The notes under the pieces are model-generated. The model was given only the letters and a program-made list of their open reading frames with translations, had not been told where the DNA came from and did no database searches. Below are positions 1 through 10,568 of a stretch of 64,000 bases of DNA, in pieces. How positions within the stretch are numbered: position 1 is the first letter of the stretch; every line of letters begins with the position of its first letter. The stretch spans positions 1,054,001-1,118,000 of the forward strand of contig WHUZ01000003.1 in NCBI GenBank assembly GCA_015179045.1. The letters run 5' to 3'. This DNA comes from Kalaharituber pfeilii. Lineage: Eukaryota > Ascomycota > Pezizomycetes > Pezizales > Pezizaceae. A program made the position numbers and the translations under genes.

Positions 1-2085
1 AGAAAAATAACTTCCAGAAAAAGTGGCGGGGCTTTTTCCTCGGGTGTTGGGAGGACGCCCAACTGTAGGGGATCAATTATTGGCAGTGCACGTTAGTTCG
101 AACAGTAGTGCAACAACAGCCATTCGAGGTCAAAAACTAGGAGACTGAATTGTGTGCGGAGAAAGTAGCTACACATTCCTACAGATACCTCTTGCCCATG
201 TTCAGCCTTTTAGTCATTTACGCGAGTCGAGCCCCGCTGGCAGGGGTTTGAATAATGGAGATGCACGGAGAGGGCCGTTAGATTAGACTGGAAGAGGAAG
301 GGCAGAGAAACACAGAAGAAGACTATCATACTCTGAAGAAACTATTGCCGTAGCAGCTCGCCCTCCCCGGGACGGCGGGGCGGGGGGGACCATGGCACAG
401 GCAAGTGGGGGTGTCTAATGCTCAGCCCAATCCTCCCAGATTGTTTGTTTCTGTGCATGTTCTCTTGCGAATCCTCCGCAGGAAGCACAATTACGTGTAT
501 CTCGACAATGGAGCGTCATGAAGCTTCAAGTTGTCTATATTTAGCGCTCGTTGCACCACCGCTGAACGTGGGCAGGCCGGGCGCTGGGCGCGGGAACAAC
601 TTGACATAGGGTAGATTCTTCATTCAGGCTACTGTACCGCGAGTCTGATCTGATTGATCATGCTGCATAGAGGGTCCATGAAGCGAGACTGCCTCTTAGC
701 TGTCTTAATTTGCTGACATGATTCTGCTTATGAGACCAGACATGACTGATGTTCGTTCTTACAACATTGCAAGGGTTACATGCTTCAATTTCAGCCTGCC
801 TTGGCGCTGTTATAAGGCATTGTGAGATACATGGAGTATGATAACATACACATCGATGCCATCGAAAGAGCTACACAGGGGAAGGCGTGCTGCACACGAG
901 ATGCGCGACTGAGAAGCAGCCGCTTCGAGCAAGACACCGAGCGGCCGTCCAATATGATAGCTATTCCCGGCCGATCATTGAAACGAAACAAGGTAAATAT
1001 GTCTAGTCTCGTGCTGACAACCGCTACCAGAAGCCTTGACCCTCAGTCCACACAGGACACTTCACCACTCCCAACTGAAAACAAATCAGCGGGCTATGGT
1101 GCATCTTAGATCTCAGCTGGGGACGAGGCTAAGATGTCAGCACCTCCCTTATCCTAGCCCCCCACAAGTAAACCGGGGCAAGGCACATGATATCATGATA
1201 GATGCGTCGTAGAGGCTCACAACTCCCGTGCTGAGCTGCGCATAACCGCCTAAGCGCCTCGGAGCGAAATGAAGAGGGCCAGGATATTTATCTCTCTGTG
1301 CACTGCAAGGGTAGTGTCAAAACCAGGTTTACCAATCCTCTTTGAAGGAAGTTATATGCTCTAACTAATCTGCTCTGTCATAATCCAAGTGGTTATGTGA
1401 TTCTGCTAAATATCAATGATTGTCTGCTAGTCTCCTCATTCACGGCATGGGCTCTTCAAGCAAGTAGATATGCAGTTCCCCAAAGTCAGTACTTTACCAC
1501 TACATGTATGGCGTACAAACGAGCGTTGGCTTGCGGTGGTTCTGCGGTAGCCGGCGTTGAAAGAGCAGAGTCGCAAGCCTAAACATCATTCACCATACTT
1601 ACCGACATAGCCCCAGCCCTTGGTACGCCCAGTGGTATCGATGTCTATTTGAATCATTATGATCATGATAAAGGAATACTCATAGGTACTCCATAAAACT
1701 AGCAGTAAAATACTCGTTGATATATATGCCTACAAACGTTGAAGTGCCTGCAAAATCCGCGTCGTTACCGCTAACCAGAGATGCATTTGAGTGTACGCAA
1801 ATCACCCAGAATAAGAACTCCATAAAACACCACTACGACGTTAGATATTCTCCTGTTTTGATATCCGTAGTCCGCAACCGTCCATAAGCCGTCTGTCTCC
1901 CACATTGTCATGTTACCTCCTATTTCCTTCTCGCCTTCTGTCGTTGTGAGTGCCCGACTTCTGTCGAAAATCTATGATTCGAGTATCCAAGAAATAATCT
2001 CTCACAAAGTTTTTTAGTAGCTCCAAGTCGTTTAAAGGTCCCAAAAACGTGACTATATTATCCTCAGCAGTATGTCCTGTATAGA
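1..2085. other. Gene-free left flank
   Basis: No open frame here resembles a known family, and none continues across plausible splice sites. The longest frames (for example 822-1109 and 1397-1582 on the plus strand) are short and of ordinary intergenic composition. The right end is probably the 3' flank of the SUZ-domain gene. I see no RNA gene, inverted repeat or array. Confidence 0.6.
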
Positions 2086-3886
2086 TTATGTGTCGAGCCT
2101 CCCCCCTCTTCCCCTACGCCCAGCGAATCCTTTGCCAAGATTGGAATCCGGCCCTCGGGGTGTTCGAATTGGCACTTGATCTGTCACATCCCCGGTGTTA
2201 CTTCCTACTACTACCGATTGATTTCCAAATCCTGGAGGCAAGTTCCCTTGAGGAGGCGGTGGCCTTGGTGCAAATGCTAGCGGGTCCTGAAGGTATACTG
2301 TTCGCTGAGGCCCACCATTTTGTTCGTACCTGGATGGTGACATCGGGGGTGGCAAAGAGGACGACCTGGGAGGATTGTGGGATATTTGCCTAGAGTAGTT
2401 TCCTAATGGAGATGGAACAGGTGATTGCTGATGTGACTGTACAGGAGGGAATGGTAAATGTTGTTGTGAAAGCATATTGTACGATATATTTGGCGCGGAG
2501 CCTTGAAAGGATTGTAACTTTTGAACGGGTTGCTGTTGTTGCTGGAAGGAATGGTTTTGAGAGCCAAATGTAGGTAGAGCAGGGTATTGGGTATATTGGG
2601 GTGCTGGCTGCGTCTGTGTGAAGAACTGTTGCTGCTGAGGAAATTTCGGGGGGATATACCCAGGCTGTGGATGCAGCCGGAGCTGCTCGGCGTAACTAGA
2701 TCCACCTGCACCTGGCCCAGGATGTAACCCGCCATTCCCCCAATTGTTTGATGTCCCAGGTGTGATTGGGAGTCCTCCGCCAGTAGAAGGGTTGTAATTA
2801 ACCGGCTGGTTGAGATTCATTGACATCATTCCGGACGAGATTGCTGAAAGACTAGTGGAAGAGCCTATTCGGGAATCCACTCTCTCCCCAGCAAATTTGG
2901 CCACGGGTGGAGTTGAATTCCTGACGCCCTGCCCAGTGCCAGTGTAAACCCATCCGTTCTCTGTTACCTTTGTTATACCACCTAGAATCCCACTTGTCCG
3001 ATTGAGATCACTGCTTTTTTCTCTTTTTTCAGTGGATCCAACCTTCCCACCAGGCGAGCGTGATCTGGGAGTATTATTCCCACTGTTGTTACCTCTTCCA
3101 CCTTTCTTCGCTCCTCGCATCCCACCTCCGCGCTCTCTTGACGGTGTACTAGTACCGCTGCCACTTTCTCCGTTCTTCTGGGTTACTAATCCTGACGAAG
3201 AGCTTGTGCGACTCATCCCTGTTGTAGGTGTCGTGGATATTGATGTACTAGTATCAGTATTTGTAGGCGTGGATGATGCCGGGCCAAAAAGACGCTCTCT
3301 AGCTTCCGCGTACCGACGCTCTTTCTCCTTCCGATCAACAATTGTAGGGGTCTCTGAGTTAGAACATGAAGTCGATTGTGTAGGTATAGATTGAGGAGCC
3401 CGTTTGAGAATTTTGAGCTCCGGCTTATAAGTGACAACTTTATTCGCGGCTGATGCGGATGGCAGGATTTCAAACGGATTTGTTGCGTTGCTACTCAAAG
3501 GATGCCAATCAATACTTGAAACAGGTGGTGGATTTGGGGGGGGGTTAACGTGTGGGGGGCAATGACAGGCGAGGAGCGGGGAGATAACTAACGCAGCTTC
3601 CCAAAGCATCCGGTTCTCTTCCTCCTGGGCTACCTTCTTGGTCAGGATCTTTGGCCCAGTACATGATTGGGATGCTGAAGATGTTGAATTTGAAGTTGTA
3701 GAAGACCCAGACGAGGATCTAGCAGTAGCATTTGACGCTCCATTGTTGGCTTCAGCTGCCTCACGCTGTTCGCAAAGACCATTCGTTAGCACCAAATGAA
3801 TTGGCCAGTTTGTGAGAGCGGGGTCGCCTTGCTCATACGTCTGCAACACTCTCCCAACCGTCGTTCCATGGATCCACGGCTGCCAT
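2086..3886 (-). CDS. SUZ / SUZ-C domain RNA-binding protein, 541 aa, three exons
   Basis: SUZ domains bind RNA and SUZ-C motifs are found in the same family; this is likely an mRNA-associated cytoplasmic protein. The model joins 3886-3839, 3765-3593 and 3490-2086 and keeps frame throughout. Exon 1 encodes DPWNDGWESVAD, the acidic, tryptophan-bearing start usual in fungal SUZ proteins. Intron 1 (73 nt) has GTATGA, a CTAAC branch site and CAG; intron 2 (102 nt) has GTTAGT and TAG and holds a C run. The SUZ core is the stretch from YKPELKILKRAP to KEKERRYAEARERLFG, roughly residues 100-160. A long Ser/Pro/Gln/Asn-rich middle follows, and the C terminus carries the SUZ-C motif VPIRTPRGPDSNLGKGF followed by RGRGG. 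Reading straight through intron 1 gives a longer frame, but it lacks an ATG and loses the conserved start. No R3H domain is seen. Confidence 0.85.
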
Positions 3887-4091
3887 TTGAGTAGGTAGCG
3901 CCAATCTGGCTATCTCTGTGGCTCGTCTATGGGCTCCCGTCAGTCGCACTCAATGGCTTTTGATTGTCTGCGCCGGAATTTTTTCTGGGGGGGGGGTGGT
4001 GGAAGGGGTTGTATATGAATAGCAGAAGGTAGAACCGAATTGGCAGTAGCGAGTGGGCTGGAACTGGGGGTCCCTGGGTGTGTGATGGCGG

Positions 4092-4127
4092 CGGTGGTGG
4101 TGGTGGTGGTGGTGGTGGTGGTGGTGG
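4092..4127. repeat. (GGT)n microsatellite upstream of SUZ gene
   Basis: About twelve uninterrupted GGT units. Read in the direction of the SUZ gene they are ACC units, about 210 nt upstream of its ATG. A similar array lies upstream of the APH-like gene near 49.9 kb. Confidence 0.9.
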
Positions 4128-4460
4128 TTTTGGAGAGAGGGTGGGGGAGTTACTACAAAACTGAAGAGTACAAGTAGAGGAACTGGTCTAGGGGGAAGCT
4201 ACTTGCAGGCGGTACTAAGAAGTACAAGTACTTGACTCTGCTTTGCGCTTTGAGCGTTGAGCTGCTGGCGCCGGCTCCGCTTAGCTGGGGCTGCCGATTT
4301 GCTGGGGGAGCTCGAGTGTCGAGGGATGCAAGTTAAGGCGGCAGCTCTGCCCTGCCCTGCCCTGCCCCGCTCAGGACTGGCCGGCGCCGTGTCGTGCTGA
4401 TAAGTAGCTGCGTCCTGACCGGCAGTGGGCGTTACTCGCCCATCCCGCACCGCAGCCTTG

Positions 4461-4517
4461 CCCACAGCCTACAGCCTACAGCCTACAGCCCACAGCCCAC
4501 AGCCCACAGCCCACAGC
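4461..4517. repeat. CAGCCYA heptamer tandem repeat
   Basis: About eight head-to-tail copies of a 7-nt unit, CAGCCTA changing to CAGCCCA part-way. The unit is not a known telomeric repeat. It lies in the GC-rich block between the SUZ gene and HIR1. Confidence 0.85.
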
Positions 4518-4557
4518 ACGCATGCCTCCAACGCGTGGATGCTAGGCTGCCGGCCAG

Positions 4558-4632
4558 CAGCGAGTGAGCGAGTGAGCGAGTAGGTGAGTGGATGGGTGAG
4601 TGGGCGGGTGAGTAGGTGAGTGAGTGGGTGGG
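4558..4632. repeat. Degenerate GAGT/GGGT tetranucleotide repeat
   Basis: GAGTGAGC, GAGTAGGT and GAGTGGGT variants follow one another for about 75 nt. The resulting open frames on both strands (Ser-His-Pro-Thr-rich) are repeat translations. Confidence 0.8.
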
Positions 4633-4962
4633 GCTGGCGGCGGACAGGCTGGGCACGATTTCTTCCGTTTTTCTTTTCTTTTTACTTTCCTCCCGTTTCC
4701 TCCGCCTGTTACGGTACAGTGCTCTGCTGCGCGGTAGCTTTCGCGCCTTGTCCATCTCGGCTCACTCATCAAGATCCGATTGCGACCCTTTCTGCGACAT
4801 GCTTGCTGTACACAGTTAAAGGCCCTCTCACGTCTTACTGAGAACCCCATGCATGTATGTGCGCTGCCATCAGGGACGTGCCCTTGGAGGCATCCGCTCT
4901 CACAGTTCAGACAGCCTGTATGATACTCTACCGCGGTGCCCAAGCTATTGCGGCCGCGGTTG

Positions 4963-4986
4963 CCCCCCCCCCCCCCCCCCCCCCCC
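4963..4986. repeat. 24-nt C homopolymer
   Basis: An uninterrupted run of C on the plus strand. Its exact length is likely to vary and may be an assembly estimate. Confidence 0.85.
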
Positions 4987-6110
4987 AGGCAGCAATCATG
5001 GTGGTTCTTCAAAGTAGCCGGACCCTTGGGGGCAAGAGGGCTTAAACTAGTCCCCGACTGTGCCTGGGGCCGACACCAAAGCCCCCTTGCCAAAACACAA
5101 TTGTGAAGTTATTATCTAATTCGTACAGCTTTGTCGTCCTCTTTACCCTGGCTTTTCTCGGCGTTGAGCGTTGCTTTTATCAACACTCTCGAAGGGCAGG
5201 TTGCTCTAAGCACGAGAGCTGAAGAATTCCTTCCCATCAACCAGAAATAGCTATAGTTACGTTTATTCGCTACTTCAAATATTTAGCACGATTCATGAAG
5301 TATCGACGTCGACAGGAACAGGCCTTATATTGGATGTCCGCCAGGTTCATGGCTTGATAGAACAAACAGCGTCAAAATGCTCTATGAATATATGAAAGGG
5401 GGCCAACAACAGGATGAAGCCGCCATCTCACATATGACGTTAGGACCCTCTAGGAAGAAGACCTATTACATGTCATCAAAAAGACGGAGTTCTCTCCCAA
5501 CGGGAAGAATATATATATGTAGTATTCGAACATTCTAAGTACGGTTTGGATAAACCACACAGCGTTTCTTTCTTTTTTCTTTTTCTTTTTCAAATATATT
5601 TCTTATCCGCCCTTAGCTCCAGATCTCTTTCATTTACGCCTTTTCAATCAAGCCTACCAATCTTGTAGCATTGTGGTATAGCTTGTAGCAATTGTGCTAT
5701 AGCTGTTACCCTCAACTTATGTATAACTCTTAGCTATTGTCCCATCCAAACAGTGTCTTTAAGATAATATGTAGCTCTGATTCCGTCAACATATATGTAA
5801 TTAGACAATACGCCATTGATAGTTTATGGGCTAGAGCACATGATACAGTACAAACGACTTAATAAACAGATTCCCTTTTCCCTGCCTTCAAAGTATTACG
5901 CGGAAAAATCCCTAGAAGCAAAAAAACATAGGCTGCAGCATCACAAGAAAAGTTGCAAAATGATAAACCCAGGACCGCCGACCCCGAAGAAAACGTAGGA
6001 AACACAATTGACATGATGAGATGTTAGGATCTAAAAATGTTGTTCTAAGTTTAGATAAATGGTTCAGGGAAGTGGAAGCTATGCCGTTTAGCTCAGGAAG
6101 GTAAGGGGTT

Positions 6111-9100
6111 TCATTCTGCGTCTGCATCCATGACTCCCAGCATTTTGGCGTAGGGAACGGTGATGCGCTGGAGTTCCCTATACTTGCCTGTTTCCACATG
6201 ATCAAAGTTAGTCAGGTGTACTACATAAGATGACGATTGAGGAGATACATACCCAAGACCAATATGACATTCTTGAGTAGCTCCCGTTTGTTCCACCCCA
6301 CAATTTCATCCCCTATCCCCCACCTTCCTCCTCCACCTCCATCTTGACCTGTCTCATCCCGTCCATCTTCATCCTCAACCAGATCACCCATTAACTCCTT
6401 ACATAGCTCTTCAACCTTTCCTTTCAGGCCCTCGGCACCTATTCGCCTCACATACATCATCAAATACTGCTTAAACTCCTCTTTCGCACCCAGCACAATT
6501 GCACCTGCCATACGATTCTCAAGGTGGGAGATAGACACTTGTGTCTCGAAACCTTCGAAACCTTCCCGGTTAATGAGGTTCTTCAGAATGCGCTGCAGGA
6601 ACCGTCCACGGCCCTGCATGAGGACCTCCTGGGTAGTTCTACGCTCCAGGTGGGGAATGATTCCTGCAGAAACTTGGGCGGCTGCGGTGCTGGTGCCAGG
6701 ACCATTTGCAGGATCCGCTTGCACCCTTGTTGCGGAGCCTGTAGAATCCCAATATTGACTGCCAACGGCCCACCATGCCTCGGTGAGGCGCTGCCAGCAT
6801 TGTAGATCTCGTGAGTATGCGAATCCTTCTCCATTTGTAAGTGATACAACGATTGTGCCTTCTGAGTTGATTCCCGCCTCTGTTATACTCTCCCCTGGAG
6901 TGGGTTTGTCGGTTTGTGTGGTGTTTGCAATGTCCAGGATAGGGGCAACAGATATTGGGGGATGCGGCGATTTGAGAGCTTTGATATTCCATACGTGCAC
7001 TAATCCGCTGCTCGTCACGCAAAGCAGCCACCATCCACGAGCATTTAGAAACACTGGCTGCGCCTCGACAACAAGCGGGTTGGTTAATCGACGACCTGAT
7101 GGAGAGTAGAGAATCAAGCTCCCATCTTCACAGGCTGCACACCAGAAATTACTATTTCCACTTGCTAACAAAACAGCCCTTTGCAAATAATCTACCCAGA
7201 GAGTTTGTGATCTTCGGGTCACTGTTACTCTGGTGGGCTCTCGTGTTAGCGCTGTGGAATTTCGAGCCTCGAAGATAATGTGCTCCTCCGAGATTTCAAC
7301 TTGTCCATTCGTTCCGGCATTATCGGATTTTGCAGATACAGGTTGTCCGGAACTGTCAATAACAGTTTGCACAAAACTTCTGACTCTTGGGACTGCTAAC
7401 CGAACGTTACTAACAGCCATTGAAGGGTTTATCACAGCTGGGCGAATGAACTCTGGAGTCTCCAGGGCCCTCGATTCCTCGCGAGAAGAGACAAGTGTGC
7501 CATTGGTAATCGCAATCGTTTGTGTACGCTTGGGAACGTGCGCGTCTTCTGCATCCACAGCATCATCATTAATGGCCATGTGTTTCCGTTTGTTCCCTAT
7601 AAGCAGAGATGCCATTCCTCCTTTCGGTAGGCCATCAAATGGCTTTGAAAGGTCAAGCGTAACTCCTGGGATATGGCTTCCGCCGGCAGTGTTGATGCTC
7701 GCTAAAAGCTGTGCGTTAGGAAGGTTTGATCTTTGGCCCTCACCACTGGTAATGAGAAAAAGTGTAAGCTAACCAGATTTCACGCTGAATACCGACAAAG
7801 AAACTTACGTTGAGATTAGCACAGGCTGAACACGCTTTTTGCCGTCCCGTGTTATGGTGACCTTTTGCTGTAATAGCCTTCTTTGTACCGCCTTGCTGTT
7901 CTCCGCAGCCTCCTCTTTACCCTTCTCCTGTTCTGGAACCATCTGCCATTGGTTTCCAGAGGTTGATGAAGGTGCAGATGCTGCGGGCGCAATAGGCGCA
8001 CTAGTTGCACCATCCGCATTGCTTGATCCTCCGTCCATCATCAATTCGCCCATCTTTCCTTCTAATTCTCTTCTCTCTCCTTCCCTAGCCATCTCTTCCA
8101 GCCTTGCAGCCTCTACTCCTTCTGCAAGCCCAACTCCTCTCCGATTTATTCCGAATTTCTGCAGCAGCCTATCGTTTTCTTCCATTCCAACTACATGTCC
8201 TAGATCACCATCTTCGAACATTATGGCAATAATGCTACCGTCAAGAGACGTAGCAAATAAGCTTTTGCCATCAGGTGACCAAGCAAGATCACTGATAGTT
8301 TTCGTAGCAAGGTCCTGGGTAATAACTAGTGGCCGAGGATGTGAGGTATTCCATACTGAGAGTGCCTTATCCTGACCAGCACAGGCAATGACGGTAACAA
8401 GGATGCTTGTATCCACTGGGCCTCCTGGTGGGATTGGATCTTTTGAAAACATCCTGGGCGCAAAAGCACATACTTCGACTGGTCCTTCATGACCAATTAG
8501 ATTTATCTCTGAATCCCAGGAACCACGATTAATGATTGCCACAGAGGAGACGGGACCATTCGTTGCATTTGCAGCAGCAATGTGCGATCCATCTGGAGAC
8601 CATGAGCACCTTCTGAAGTATGTTGTAAGCGGGCTTGCCTGAAATGGGGCCGTAATTGACTTTTCGAGTTGGAAATTTCCGGCCATGTCCTGAGCTGTGG
8701 AGTTTGGTTGTGGAGGAGTGAATCTCACAATCTTGATTGAGCGGTCATCTGAAGCGGTGGCGAAGTACTTGTTGGCTGGGTCAAAGGTCAAGCCCTTCAC
8801 CAGACTTTGGTGGAAGGTCAATGTTCGCAGCTTTTCAAATGTATGACCTGACCAGACCACAACTTTGGAATCCAAGCCAACAGAGACCAGTATGCTCGAG
8901 TCCGTGGACCAGCCAATGTCTTGTACATCGTTATCATGCCCTGCTAGGCGCCTCGAGGTGCGCCATGTTTCGGTGTGCGGAGCCTCTTTAGATCCAAAAA
9001 CTGGTCTGCTGGAGGGTGCCGACGCTGTCCGCTCGTAGATCAATACTATTTTATCGTCCGAACCGGATGCAAGGTAGCGGTTTGTCCCGCTGAAGCGAAC

Positions 9101-9475
9101 GGCGAGCACTGCGCCGGAGTGAGTGCTAATGGAACATAGCTGTTTTGGGACGTTTTGTGCAGAATTGCTGTCGGAGTTGTAGATTGCTTCAGTGGACCAG
9201 ATTCGGACGACGCAGTCTGTAGATTTGCCCAACGGATTAGCTAGGGGGGCTGTGTTTCCGAAATGCCCTGCGTGCGGACTTACCCCTGCCGCCGGTAGCT
9301 AAGCGTAGCCCGTCTGGAGAGACGTGACACGAATACACCTCGAACTGCCTCTTCTCCTCTGTAACAACCAATCGCGTCAGTTAGCCATCTGTTGCAGCGG
9401 AGAAAGACTGCCGACGCGCAGTACAGAGCAGCAGGTACCTGAGTGTGTCAGCCAAGATGGCTTGATAAACTTCAT
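6111..9475 (-). CDS. HIR1: HIR1/HIRA histone H3-H4 chaperone subunit, 1037 aa, five exons
   Basis: HIR1/HIRA is the scaffold of the HIR complex, which deposits H3-H4 independently of replication together with Asf1. Exons 9475-9439, 9358-9284, 9240-7809, 7745-6253 and 6187-6111 join in frame (introns of 80, 43, 63 and 65 nt, all GT-AG). The N terminus MKFIKPSWLTHS and then FEVYSCHVSPDGLRLATGG are diagnostic of the family. WD40 repeats fill about residues 1-400 (VRIWSTEAIYN, LASGSDDKIVLIYE, SVGLDSKVVVW, FATASDDRSIKIVRF). The B-domain motif ITRDGKKRVQPVLIS, which in the family binds Asf1, sits near residues 499-514. The C-terminal Hira domain begins near LWVDYLQRAV (about residue 696), and the last exon encodes YRELQRITVPYAKMLGV. 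No break or missing domain is seen. It is divergent from CLF1. Confidence 0.95.
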
Positions 9476-9570
9476 GGTGTCTGTTTTGGGAGGTCGGGGG
9501 GGGGAGGTGGAGGGGGCGAGCAGTCAGGTCACAATGTCATTAGAGTATAACTGCAAGGTGGGAGGGTGGG

Positions 9571-9573
<3 letters not shown>

Positions 9574-9601
<28 letters not shown>
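9574..9601. repeat. 28-nt G homopolymer
   Basis: Uninterrupted G on the plus strand, preceded by GGGAGGGTGGGGGA. On the HIR1 sense strand it is poly-C. Confidence 0.85.
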
Positions 9602-9647
9602 TGAAGCGTCCTCTGGCGGGCTGCGAGCTGCGAGCTCTGAGGTTGTG

Positions 9648-9735
9648 TGCCGTGTGCTGTGCTGTGTGCTGTGCTGTGTGCTGCGCTTTGTGCTGTGCTG
9701 TGCTGTGCTGTGCGCGGTGTGCTGTGTGCTGCGAA
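9648..9735. repeat. TGCTG/TGTGC short tandem repeat
   Basis: Interleaved TGCTGTGC and TGTGCTGTG units with a few substitutions. It gives Cys/Ala/Val-rich translations on the plus strand and Gln/His/Thr-rich ones on the minus strand in several frames, typical of a non-coding microsatellite. Confidence 0.8.
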
Positions 9736-10268
9736 AGCTGGTGTGCGCTCTCGGTGGGGGCGGGGCGGAGGGTCAATTGCGGCTCCGGAGCTCGCGCGGG
9801 CGGGCGGGCGGGCGAGGCGGGCGGGTGCTGGCTGCTGCTTTGCTGCTGCTGCTGCGTCGCGGGCGTCAAGAGGGCCTCGTGCCCCGACGGATTAACTGCG
9901 TCCTTGGCGTCGCGCTTGCGTCTCCACGTGAGGCAAACGGGGCTCCCGCATGTATCATACTCGAGTACACTGGCAGCAATCGAGTACGAGTACTACCCAG
10001 ATGTAGAGCACAGTGCCCCGTGGTACTCCAGCAGCTGCCGGTGCCCCATGCTGCCCCGGCGCGCGCATTCCGCGCGCATTCCGCAGCACCAAGCGGCCCG
10101 CGCCTAGAAGGAGGCTCTGCCGGTCCCCACACAATATGCGCGCCAAGCCGACACACAGCATGATGCTTTCTGAACCCCGTGCGCTCATAGGCTTCTCCGC
10201 GGCTCTTGCTCCCAGCGAACGCACATCCCCCCACTTAAGGCCTCATCGCAGCCATATATCCCCCCGAC

Positions 10269-10269
<1 letters not shown>

Positions 10270-10312
<43 letters not shown>
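10270..10312. repeat. 43-nt C homopolymer upstream of CLF1
   Basis: The longest homopolymer in the window, uninterrupted C on the CLF1 sense strand, ending about 260 nt before its start codon. Confidence 0.85.
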
Positions 10313-10568
10313 ACACCCACCCACCGTACATTTGCAGCAGCCAGATTGCTCCACCACCCCTCCATCGGATCGGCTACCTTCGTGTGGACACTCGCTCGGA
10401 TCGGCACGCAATTGGCCGCAGCATCCAAAGTCGCGGAGCTTTGAGCACTTACATTACGTCTCCAACTGCATAAACCTCCAGCGCCATCAAAACCTTCAAA
10501 CCCTCATCGGGATTAACGCCTACGGAAACCTGCGCTTGAATTACAGCGACCAGAAAGCTACCGCCAAA

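Larger units (their letters stand above)
3887..6110. other. SUZ-gene upstream region rich in simple repeats; HIR1 3' flank
   Basis: The 1.1 kb upstream of the SUZ gene is built largely of low-complexity blocks: a 10-nt G run (3987-3996), a GGT array, CAGCCYA heptamers, GAGT-type tetramers and a 24-nt C run. Several reading frames cross these blocks but are repeat translations without family resemblance. From about 5100 to 6110 the sequence is ordinary and AT-richer, and probably holds the 3' end of the HIR1 transcript. Confidence 0.55.
9476..10568. promoter_or_regulatory. Divergent HIR1-CLF1 promoter region with G and C homopolymers
   Basis: This 1.1 kb region must hold the 5' ends of both genes. 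It contains a 28-nt G run about 100 nt from the HIR1 ATG, a TGCTG/TGTGC-type minisatellite, CG-rich sequence and a 43-nt C run about 260 nt from the CLF1 ATG. Read from each gene, both homopolymers are C on the sense strand. Long frames across it are repeat-driven and not credible genes. Promoter function is inferred from position. Confidence 0.6.

Noticed and set aside
4542..5093. 183-codon minus-strand frame
   Set aside because: Made of poly-C and tetranucleotide repeat translations with no family resemblance.
9324..10163. 279-codon plus-strand frame
   Set aside because: It runs through the first exons of HIR1 on the other strand and through G and TGCTG repeats; composition is repeat-driven.
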